Part shown: in pieces, positions 51,101 through 57,579 of the stretch | How positions within the stretch are numbered: position 1 is the stretch's first letter | How the letters are laid out: the number at the start of each line of letters is the position of its first letter | Source: Wolbachia endosymbiont (group B) of Parapoynx stratiotata | Lineage (GTDB): Bacteria; Pseudomonadota; Alphaproteobacteria; Rickettsiales; Anaplasmataceae | DNA length: 64,000 bases | Direction: 5' to 3' | Assembly (NCBI RefSeq): GCF_947250635.1 | Contig: NZ_OX366335.1 | Span: 1,240,001 to 1,304,000 of the forward strand | Notes under the pieces: model-generated | The model's input: the letters and a program-made list of their open reading frames with translations, nothing else | Databases searched by the model: none | Told to the model about the DNA's origin: nothing | Translations under genes and position numbers: made by a program

Positions 51101-51533
51101 TTTTTGGAACAAACTGCATACATCGGATTATAAGATTGGTGCTTTGCCGGAAGACAAGTATTACTTTAAAGATGGCAAATTTCTAATTCACGATAGTGAC
51201 ACGAAAAAGCTTATAGTGTTACCTGAAGATAAGGTATCCATCAAAATAATGAAGGATGGTGATAGTTATAGTTTGGCTATATCAAATGGTAATGGCAAAG
51301 TAATAAGCAGCATTAGTAAAATAGATAATCCAAATTACGAATTGCTATCAGATTCAAGTCACTTCAGCTTAGAAACACAAGATAACTTTGAGTTATTAGA
51401 TCAACATCATGAATATAATCTCTATCTAGAGAATGGTTTTGTGGGGAACGTTCAAAAAAGTGTGTCAAGCCGCATTTTTAGTTCAACTCAATTTTCAATC
51501 TATCTGGAAAGAAAATATCAAGTTGAGACATAG
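48138..51533 (+). CDS. M9 collagenase-like zinc metalloprotease with RAKR site, 3' end lost to IS insertion
   Basis: Residues 129-133 are HEFAH, a zinc-binding HExxH, and Glu151 in MEGIADYFEHH is placed like the third ligand of gluzincins; the context resembles peptidase family M9 (microbial collagenases). There is no Sec signal at the N-terminus. The long remainder contains a module seen three times, at about residues 337, 703 and 1034 (for example HLKLVEKDGQYKL). RAKRS at 926-930 fits the furin consensus R-x-K-R. Native sequence ends near residue 1102 at 51444, where an IS256 end begins; the last 29 codons are IS sequence read antisense. Export, if any, would be by type IV or another Sec-independent route. 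Function in host interaction is inferred. Confidence 0.75.
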   Translation: MTINQQVNKNITKEEYFNDKHVIEVKDLNIKVEVYSHNLRASKVAHIESEIRETATNFKDAFKLEPGSSEQTFKIYVFDDKADYTHLGGSERFGSYLGDEGGKCYYKGEADVFAEMYVYQQGGVHNLQHEFAHGLTYLATGGKSLPTVLMEGIADYFEHHSDHKFNAQGSSIDKTEAANLDLDKILSLKYSNNSEENSLVYKTGHALIMYLQEKDPSLLRDYLDALRQGNSDESKSFLKDIKGHDADFKSWLAENDTETAMEHLNALQVTKGDFIATGQEIVGGEIKDVSYYKANIEKIDGENVGSFSPVEHVAFYDVARAINRATNDTLDISKEYHFLKVVKTSDGQDKLTYSDQQGNEYQNSLEYKSQALRTLSNYDENLKKVYDNALKALDEQIRKESDAVREKYHRQEISREKLLEQYNFITSSSRYEELKKSLLDEMISTGSKQLKSTQNIDVEKMLEEMVNIDPNLIRGAHINLQEGKVFSIKALGHGDMGALSIYDGNTKLGELSSESGFFKQVEGQTKETFVFEDILHNLNTQYDGGAYMAITKENGHYKASLIDGRTVERDEYFDEAHLHENELLHPSTGHIQKDLDSLLLRGTKILNHQDSKHAQYSDEQRESGVIVEKGTLLDDKGTDRTDDDVYEAVVKQGGKNLHEFKNMGFYITEEIKNERGEVINESNLFIHDHGKNVRFQLPGNVTHLKLVEKDGQYKLAPSDSEGREYSSIPDEYKYIDPVFAHEYEKRDYSHKHINVGLINLEKYAPGKLFTIKHDPNDYQIQRNSSGEIVRINNQRYFTKVKLFDGDTDEEIGMLSNNFHDFKGKIFFSADYNYSYNDFLASVSPQVEIENMGNGSKKITFDQGSGDIGDTNRGYTDYQRIYTRETESPKGQVSETKTEVHSTTNVVAEERNDNSEIQSDQPQIPTRAKRSASVEEKEQVVLKDTILKIEKSYDRDVEGKHKANVIIDYNDVKALYNRAEGADKQSVLDFWNKLHTSDYKIGALPEDKYYFKDGKFLIHDSDTKKLIVLPEDKVSIKIMKDGDSYSLAISNGNGKVISSISKIDNPNYELLSDSSHFSLETQDNFELLDQHHEYNLYLENGFVGNVQKSVSSRIFSSTQFSIYLERKYQVET

Positions 51534-51786
51534 TTAAAGCCCAATTAGGGAGAGCCATAATCCACTTTTGCTCTACCTTTTTTATAGCACAATATACCTG
51601 TTTGTACAAGGCATTTGTACTAGTAAATGAACCCTTAGTTTTAGTAAATTTCCTGATTTGTCTATGCAACCCCTCAATTGGATTGGTGGTGTAAATCAGC
51701 TTCCTAACTTGCCCAGAATACTTAAAATAACTGGATAAGTTTTCCCAATTGTTCTGCCAGGATTTTATAACTAAAGGATACTTCTC
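51445..51786 (-). pseudogene. IS256-type copy A, 3' fragment of transposase with inverted end
   Basis: The minus strand encodes the last 100 or so residues of the same transposase as copy B, beginning at EKYPLVIKSW and running to the normal C-terminus. It ends at a terminal inverted repeat (GGGAACGTTCAAAAAAGTGT at 51445). The rest of copy A lies at 53124-54028, beyond copy B. Confidence 0.88.
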
Positions 51787-53123
51787 GGGAACGTTCAAAA
51801 AAGTGTGTCAAACCGAAAAAAAAGTAATAAATTGATATAAAAAATGGAGGTTTGATATGGGTCAAGCAAATAGAACTACTGGTTTGGTAGATTATAAAGA
51901 ATTAGAAACAAATATCCTGTCATCTATACGAGAAGGAAGACCATTGACAGGAAGAGATGGAGCATTAACACCGTTTATAAAAAGGTTGCTAGAGGCAAGT
52001 CTGGAAGGTGAAATAGAAAGCCACATGTCAGCTAAAAGTGAAGAAAATAACCGAAGAAATGGAAGGAATGCAAAAACTTTACGTACAAGTTCAGGCTCAT
52101 TTGAACTATTAACACCAAGAGACAGAGAAGGAAGCTTTGAACCGCAAATAGTCAAAAAAAGGCAAACAAGCCTACATCCAGAACTTGAAGCAAAGGTCTT
52201 AAGCACATATGCCAGTGGCATGGGATACAGAGATATAGCTTCACATGTTGAGGAAATATATGACCACAAAATATCAGCAGCAGAGATATCCAGTATTACT
52301 GATAAACTGCTACCAGTAATCAATGAATGGCGCAGCCGCCCACTGCAATCAGTGTATCCAATAGTGTTTATGGATGGCATGTTCTTTAAGGTCAAGGAGG
52401 ACGGACATTGTATAAGTAAATGCATGTATAATATATTGGGCATAAATCAAAATGGCAGAAAAGAAGTATTAGGTTTTTATTTGGCTGAAAGTGAAGGAGC
52501 TAACTTCTGGTTGGGAGTTCTAAATGACCTAAAAGAGCGAGGAGTAGAAGATATTCTAATTGCCTGCATTGATGGGCTAAAAAGCTTTCCTGCGGCTATA
52601 AATAGTGTGTTTCCTAAGGCAGAAGTACAGCTATGTATAGTGCATCAGATAAGGAATTCACTGAAATATGTATCTAGCAAAGATGTAAAAGTTTTCATGA
52701 ATGATTTGAAAAAAATATATCGTGCTTCAAGTAAAGAGATCGCTGAGAATTATCTGCTTGAGCTGGAAGAAAAATGGGGAGAGAAGTATCCTTTAGTTAT
52801 AAAATCCTGGCAGAACAATTGGGAAAACTTATCCAGTTATTTTAAGTATTCTGGGCAAGTTAGGAAGCTGATTTACACCACCAATCCAATTGAGGGGTTG
52901 CATAGACAAATCAGGAAATTTACTAAAACTAAGGGTTCATTTACTAGTACAAATGCCTTGTACAAACAGGTATATTGTGCTATAAAAAAGGTAGAGCAAA
53001 AGTGGATTATGGCTCTCCCTAATTGGGCTTTAACTATGTCTCAACTTGATATTTTCTTTCCAGATAGATTGAAAATTGAGTTGAACTAAAAATGCGGCTT
53101 GACACACTTTTTTGAACGTTCCC
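51787..53123 (+). mobile_element. IS256-family insertion sequence, complete copy B
   Basis: A 1337-bp element is bounded by inverted repeats: GGGAACGTTCAAAAAAGTGT at the left and its inverse at the right end (53104-53123). It holds one transposase gene. The flanks are both parts of copy A, but no target duplication is seen and about 95 bases of copy A are missing at the junction. Confidence 0.9.
51857..53089 (+). CDS. IS256-family (mutator-type) transposase, complete
   Basis: The 410-residue DDE transposase is intact. Family marks are the N-terminal FIKRLLEASLEGEIESHM, the first catalytic Asp in YPIVFMDGMFFKV, the second in ACIDGLKSFPAAI, the CIVHQIRNSLKYVS segment and the C-terminal RKLIYTTNPIEGLHRQIRKF. 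GGAGG lies eight bases before the ATG. It is probably able to move the element and supply transposase to others in the genome. Confidence 0.95.
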   Translation: MGQANRTTGLVDYKELETNILSSIREGRPLTGRDGALTPFIKRLLEASLEGEIESHMSAKSEENNRRNGRNAKTLRTSSGSFELLTPRDREGSFEPQIVKKRQTSLHPELEAKVLSTYASGMGYRDIASHVEEIYDHKISAAEISSITDKLLPVINEWRSRPLQSVYPIVFMDGMFFKVKEDGHCISKCMYNILGINQNGRKEVLGFYLAESEGANFWLGVLNDLKERGVEDILIACIDGLKSFPAAINSVFPKAEVQLCIVHQIRNSLKYVSSKDVKVFMNDLKKIYRASSKEIAENYLLELEEKWGEKYPLVIKSWQNNWENLSSYFKYSGQVRKLIYTTNPIEGLHRQIRKFTKTKGSFTSTNALYKQVYCAIKKVEQKWIMALPNWALTMSQLDIFFPDRLKIELN

Positions 53124-54028
53124 CTTTTACATCTTTGCTAGATACATATTTCAGTGAATTCCTTATCTGATGCACTATACATAGCTGTACTTCTGCCTTA
53201 GGAAACACACTATTTATAGCCGCAGGAAAGCTTTTTAGCCCATCAATGCAGGCAATTAGAATATCTTCTACTCCTCGCTCTTTTAGGTCATTTAGAACTC
53301 CCAACCAGAAGTTAGCTCCTTCACTTTCAGCCAAATAAAAACCTAATACTTCTTTTCTGCCATTTTGATTTATGCCCAATATATTATACATGCATTTACT
53401 TATACAATGTCCGTCCTCCTTGACCTTAAAGAACATGCCATCCATAAACACTATTGGATACACTGATTGCAGTGGGCGGCTGCGCCATTCATTGATTACT
53501 GGTAGCAGTTTATCAGTAATACTGGATATCTCTGCTGCTGATATTTTGTGGTCATATATTTCCTCAACATGTGAAGCTATATCTCTGTATCCCATGCCAC
53601 TGGCATATGTGCTTAAGACCTTTGCTTCAAGTTCTGGATGTAGGCTTGTTTGCCTTTTTTTGACTATTTGCGGTTCAAAGCTTCCTTCTCTGTCTCTTGG
53701 TGTTAATAGTTCAAATGAGCCTGAACTTGTACGTAAAGTTTTTGCATTCCTTCCATTTCTTCGGTTATTTTCTTCACTTTTAGCTGACATGTGGCTTTCT
53801 ATTTCACCTTCCAGACTTGCCTCTAGCAACCTTTTTATAAACGGTGTTAATGCTCCATCTCTTCCTGTCAATGGTCTTCCTTCTCGTATAGATGACAGGA
53901 TATTTGTTTCTAATTCTTTATAATCTACCAAACCAGTAGTTCTATTTGCTTGACCCATATCAAACCTCCATTTTTTATATCAATTTATTACTTTTTTTTC
54001 GGTTTGACACACTTTTTTGAACGTTCCC
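53124..54028 (-). pseudogene. IS256-type copy A, 5' fragment of transposase with inverted end
   Basis: Read on the minus strand from the ATG at 53958, the sequence matches copy B through residue 278 (SSKDVK) and then runs into the copy B inverted repeat, giving a hybrid end KGERSKKCVKPHF. The outer inverted repeat ends at 54028. With 51445-51786 it makes one element in opposite orientation to copy B, missing about 30 codons in between. Confidence 0.9.
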
Positions 54029-54398
54029 TGCATTGATGGGCTAAAAAGCTTTCCTGCGGCTATAAATAGTGTGTTTCCTAAGGCAGAAGTACAGCTATGT
54101 ATAGTGCATCAGATAAGGAATTCACTGAAATATGTATCTAGCAAAGATGTAAAAGTTTTCATGAATGATTTGAAAAAAATATATCGTGCTTCAAGTAAAG
54201 AGATCGCTGAGAATTATCTGCTTGAGCTGGAAGAAAAATGGGGAGAGAAGTATCCTTTAGTTATAAAATCCTGGCAGAACAATTGGGAAAACTTATCCAG
54301 TTATTTTAAGTATTCTGGGCAAGTTAGGAAGCTGATTTACACCACCAATCCAATTGAGGGTTTGCATAGACAAATCAGGAAATTTACTAAAACTAAGG
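54029..54398 (+). pseudogene. IS256-type copy C, internal transposase fragment
   Basis: This 370-base piece matches copy B bases 52565-52935 almost exactly (from CIDGLKSFPAAINSV to RKFTKTK). Both its ends are cut: the left abuts the inverted end of copy A, the right runs into unrelated DNA at 54399. No inverted repeat of its own remains, so it is a relic of a third copy shaped by deletion or recombination. Confidence 0.88.
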
Positions 54399-54465
54399 AA
54401 AATGTTCGACTGCGCAAGCGATCACGTTTATCACGATCATAACTCAGCCTATATCTAATATACAA

Positions 54466-54486
54466 GGAGGGCCCTGCCCTCTTTTT
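54466..54486 (+). terminator. Orphan rho-independent terminator
   Basis: GAGGGC, a three-base loop CCT, GCCCTC and then TTTTT form a compact GC-rich terminator on the plus strand. It lies just after the IS debris with no intact gene in front, so it may be the original terminator of the disrupted protease gene or belong to lost DNA. Confidence 0.55.
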
Positions 54487-54489
54487 GTT

Positions 54490-54600
54490 ATTCCAATGCC
54501 CAGACACTGGCATCCAGTTAAATTTGCTAGTATAAAAGTAATCAACGTTTCTTATGATGGAAAAATGGATTCCAGTGTCAAGCACTGGAATAACACCAAA
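54490..54600. repeat. Dispersed palindromic repeat, copy b
   Basis: TTATTCCAATGCCCAGACACTGG near 54488-54510 and ATTCCAGTGTCAAGCACTGGAAT near 54570-54592 are of the same kind as at 18714-18872, including the ATTCCAG...CTGGAAT arms. With the terminator it accounts for much of the spacer 54399-54757; the remainder holds no credible gene. Confidence 0.6.
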
Positions 54601-54757
54601 GGGGCTACTAGGATGACATCGTCTGCTACATACTTAGATCACAAGAGAAGAATTCTGAAGCGAAAAGCTTCAAGGAAATCTTATGCAAAATCTAGTATTT
54701 ACGGAATTTATATTATTTTCATGCACATTATGGTTTTTATAATTAACGGAAAGTGAT

Positions 54758-56137
54758 ATGGCTAGTTTAACTTTTAAAGACAACTCTGGAGCAAATGTAC
54801 CATCCCCTAACATTAAAAGCATAATTTATGAAGATGCTGCACAGAATAAGTATACCTTTGGTGTAGACAATGCTACTAATGTTTTCAACACTTTTAAGTA
54901 TGAACCTAATGGTGCTGCTGAAATAGATTACAGTGCTACAGCAACAAACTTCATGACTGGAGGTGCAATTGCTACATTATTAGGTATTGGAACTAATGTA
55001 GATGCAATAAAAACTAAGACTGATTCTATTCCAGCTGACTTAAGCGCTGACTTAGTTACCATAAAAACTCAAGTCGGAACAGATCTGATATCAGGAATAA
55101 AGGCTAAGACTGATAAGATTACAGATACCTTAGGAGCTGATGTCATTGCTATAAAGGCTAAAACTGATACTATTCCAGCTGACTTAACAGCTAAAGTAAC
55201 TGCTATAGAAACTGCTACAAATGCTGCTAATTTAGGAGACAAGGTTACTGCAATACAAACTAAGACTGATAAGATTACAGATACCTTAGGAGCTGATGTC
55301 ATTGCTATAAAGGCTAAAACTGATACTATTCCAGCTGACTTAACAGCTAAAGTAACTGCTATAGAAACTGCTACAAATGCTGCTAATTTAGGAAATAAGG
55401 TTACTGCAATACAAACTAAGACTGATAAGATTACAGATACCTTAGGAGCTGATGTCATTGCTATAAAGGCTAAAACTGATACTATTCCAGCTGACTTAAC
55501 AGCTAAAGTAACTGCTATAGAAACTGCTACAAATGCTGCTAATTTAGGAGACAAGGTTACTGCAATACAAACTAAGACTGATAAGATTACAGATACCTTA
55601 GGAGCTGATGTCATTGCTATAAAGGCTAAAACTGATACTATTCCAGCTGACTTAACAGCTAAAGTAACTGCTATAGAAACTGCTACAAATGCTGCTAATT
55701 TAGGAAATAAGGTTACTGCAATACAAACTAAGACTGATAAGATTACAGATACCTTAGGAGCTGATGTCATTGCTATAAAGGCTAAAACTGATACTATTCC
55801 AGCTGACTTAACAGCTAAAGTAACTGCTATAGAAACTGCTACAAATGCTGCTAATTTAGGAAATAAGGTTACTGCAATACAAACTAAGACTGATAAGATG
55901 CCTGCTGACTTAAACGCTGAGTTAATTAAGTTAACTACAATAGGAAATGCTATAAATGGTAATGGTCACGTCACTGAAGCTGCTAAAGCTGTACTAGAGA
56001 GCAGTTTCAAGCAAGCTATCACGGATGCTGGGCAAGAAGGTAGTGAATGGCTTAGAAATGAGATAAAAGAGATAGTGTCACAGCCATCCTTCGAGATTCC
56101 AACAGATTCAAGTTCACCTCTTTCTTGGGATTGGTAA
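54758..56137 (+). CDS. Tandem-repeat protein with five 52-residue units
   Basis: The 459-residue protein has a unique N-terminal part (about 1-110), a repeat array and a unique C-terminal part (about 382-459, ending SSPLSWDW). The units contain GADVIAIKAKTDTIPADLTA, then KVTAIETATNAANLG and KVTAIQTKTDKITDTL. At the DNA level they repeat every 156 bases almost without change, alternating GDK and GNK. Composition (Ala, Thr, Lys, Asp; no Cys or Trp in the array) suggests an extended alpha-helical rod. The IKxKTDxIPADL wording recalls phage tail-fibre spacers, and tandem-repeat proteins are secreted effectors in Ehrlichia and Anaplasma. Function is unknown. GGAAAG precedes the ATG. Confidence 0.82.
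   Translation: MASLTFKDNSGANVPSPNIKSIIYEDAAQNKYTFGVDNATNVFNTFKYEPNGAAEIDYSATATNFMTGGAIATLLGIGTNVDAIKTKTDSIPADLSADLVTIKTQVGTDLISGIKAKTDKITDTLGADVIAIKAKTDTIPADLTAKVTAIETATNAANLGDKVTAIQTKTDKITDTLGADVIAIKAKTDTIPADLTAKVTAIETATNAANLGNKVTAIQTKTDKITDTLGADVIAIKAKTDTIPADLTAKVTAIETATNAANLGDKVTAIQTKTDKITDTLGADVIAIKAKTDTIPADLTAKVTAIETATNAANLGNKVTAIQTKTDKITDTLGADVIAIKAKTDTIPADLTAKVTAIETATNAANLGNKVTAIQTKTDKMPADLNAELIKLTTIGNAINGNGHVTEAAKAVLESSFKQAITDAGQEGSEWLRNEIKEIVSQPSFEIPTDSSSPLSWDW
55102..55900 (+). repeat. 156-bp tandem repeat array inside the repeat protein gene
   Basis: Identical sites such as TGTCATTGC occur at 55141, 55297, 55453, 55609 and 55765, exactly 156 bases apart. The variable codon pair (GAC or AAT before AAG) gives the order GDK, GNK, GDK, GNK, GNK, so units 1-2 and 3-4 look like a duplication of a two-unit block. 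Near-identity points to recent expansion or gene conversion. Confidence 0.95.
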
Positions 56138-56147
56138 TGTAAGTGCT

Positions 56148-56210
56148 AGTGAATGACATCGCAAGATGTCATTCACTGTTGTCATTCCAGTATCACATAC
56201 TGGAATGACA
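56148..56210. terminator. Double hairpin between convergent genes (palindromic repeat, copy c)
   Basis: Two perfect hairpins lie side by side: AGTGAATGACATC with loop GCAA and its inverse (56148-56177), and TGTCATTCCAGTAT with loop CAC and its inverse (56180-56210). They sit between the converging repeat-protein gene and rlmB and could stop transcription from both sides, although T-runs are weak. The second belongs to the dispersed palindromic family. Confidence 0.6.
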
Positions 56211-56227
56211 TCCTTGTTTTATTGCAA

Positions 56228-56995
56228 CTAATTTGCAGTTATTTTTGTTTTAATGTAGATGGAATATAGTCCTATTGCTGCTGCGTTTGAAACATTTAGA
56301 CTGTTAATTACGTTTGACATTGGGATTTTTAAAAGATAATCACAATTTTCTTTAACTAGTCTCCGCATTCCTTTCTCTTCAGAACCAAAAACAATTACTC
56401 TTTTTTGCCCAAAATTCTTTATTTCATCTATATTTTCCTTTGCATTGCAATCAAACCCATAACACCAGTAGCCTATCTTTTTTAAAGACTCCATCGTCTT
56501 TACTATGTTTGTAACGTATATTAGAGGGACAATATCCAGTGCTCCACTTGCTGCTTTTGCGATAGATGCATTTTCGCCCGGCGAATGGTGATGTGGTAAA
56601 ACCAATGCATCAATGTTGAAACAAGCTGAGGTTCTCAAAATCGAACCTATATTGTGTGTATCAGTAATTTGATCTAAAATGACTATAGTAGAGTTTTCAC
56701 CTGAACCTTCAGCTATTTCTTCAATATTTAAGCTGTGAAAAATAGGAGTAACTTTTAAAGCAATTCCTTGGTGATTTACACCTTTGGGTAAAACATCATT
56801 GAACATTTTGTTCTCTACCAGTCGAGCTTTAATGCCCTTACTATCTGCACATTGTTTAATTTCTTTCTCAAATTCTCTGTAGAAATTTTCTGTTACTAAC
56901 AGTTCTATACACCGCCTATTTTTGTTTCTTAATGCTGAGATACAAGTGTGCTTTCCGTATAGCCAAAAATTCTCATTAGCTTTTGATGATTTCAT
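56228..56995 (-). CDS. rlmB: 23S rRNA (guanosine-2'-O-)-methyltransferase, TrmH/SpoU family
   Basis: This SPOUT-class enzyme of 255 residues methylates a ribose in rRNA. It has the small N-terminal substrate-binding domain (FWLYGKHTCISALRN) and a C-terminal knotted catalytic domain with motif 1 LDQITDTHNIGSILRTS, motif 2 VIVFGSEEKGMRRLV and motif 3 IPMSNVINSLNVSNAAAIGLY. The N-terminal domain favours RlmB over TrmH, though the exact target base is inferred. Confidence 0.92.
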   Translation of the reverse strand: MKSSKANENFWLYGKHTCISALRNKNRRCIELLVTENFYREFEKEIKQCADSKGIKARLVENKMFNDVLPKGVNHQGIALKVTPIFHSLNIEEIAEGSGENSTIVILDQITDTHNIGSILRTSACFNIDALVLPHHHSPGENASIAKAASGALDIVPLIYVTNIVKTMESLKKIGYWCYGFDCNAKENIDEIKNFGQKRVIVFGSEEKGMRRLVKENCDYLLKIPMSNVINSLNVSNAAAIGLYSIYIKTKITAN

Positions 56996-57087
56996 CTCAT
57001 TATTGAAAATCAGTTTTTTATAGAATAAGCAATATTTTACTGTGTTTATATATTGTTGTAAAATTATGTGATTTAATTAATGCATTT

Positions 57088-57579
57088 ATGTCGGATGATG
57101 AGTTAGATTGGCAAAAAAATGTTAAGCCAATAGAATGTGGCAAAGTTACTTTGAAAGTTGATCACAAAGTAAATATAAAATCTATGATTGATAAAGGTAT
57201 CTCTGGCTTACAAGAAAATTTTCTTAATACTGATAATGGTGATTCATCATTTTGTCTTGACTACAATACAAAATTAAAGATCGATAGAGGCAAATATTTT
57301 ATAAGCGATAAACTCGATTTGCATGGCTATAGTATAGATAATGCTTATTGTAAATTGATAGATTTTATTATCAAAAATTATCAAGCAAGGAATAGGTGCT
57401 TATTGGTAATTACGGGGCATGGTAATAGTACAGATAAAATAGACACTATAAAGAATAGCTTAAATAAGTGGTTGAATGACACAAAAGTTCGAAATATGAT
57501 CTTATACTATCAGCAAGCCATAAAAAAACATGGTGGCAAAGGAGCTTTTTATGTCTTATTAAGAAGAAATAAAGGTTAA
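57088..57579 (+). CDS. Smr-domain protein
   Basis: The 163-residue protein is a stand-alone Smr (small MutS-related) domain. The LDLHGYSIDNAYCKLIDFI start of the domain and the LVITGHGNST loop are the two signature motifs, at about residues 80 and 110. Smr domains nick DNA or RNA; recent work on other bacteria links them to cutting mRNA at collided ribosomes. The first 75 residues are a polar extension. Its end overlaps the 3' end of uvrC on the other strand by 21 bases. Confidence 0.9.
   Translation: MSDDELDWQKNVKPIECGKVTLKVDHKVNIKSMIDKGISGLQENFLNTDNGDSSFCLDYNTKLKIDRGKYFISDKLDLHGYSIDNAYCKLIDFIIKNYQARNRCLLVITGHGNSTDKIDTIKNSLNKWLNDTKVRNMILYYQQAIKKHGGKGAFYVLLRRNKG

Noticed and set aside
51892..52443. 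183-codon frame antisense to the transposase (and its twin at 53372-53923)
   Set aside because: It is identical in both IS copies only because it is the complement of the transposase gene; no independent evidence of coding.
54496..54756. 86-codon frame upstream of the repeat-protein gene
   Set aside because: It runs through a palindromic dispersed repeat, which occurs in unrelated spacers and is not coding.
55069..55770. A 233-codon open frame on the minus strand of the repeat-protein gene
   Set aside because: It is produced by the repeated, stop-poor sequence of the real gene; it has no start signal, and its periodic hydrophobic content simply mirrors the plus-strand codons.
55102..55900. 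Regular repeats considered as a CRISPR array
   Set aside because: The 156-bp units are contiguous, in frame and have no unique spacers; they encode protein.
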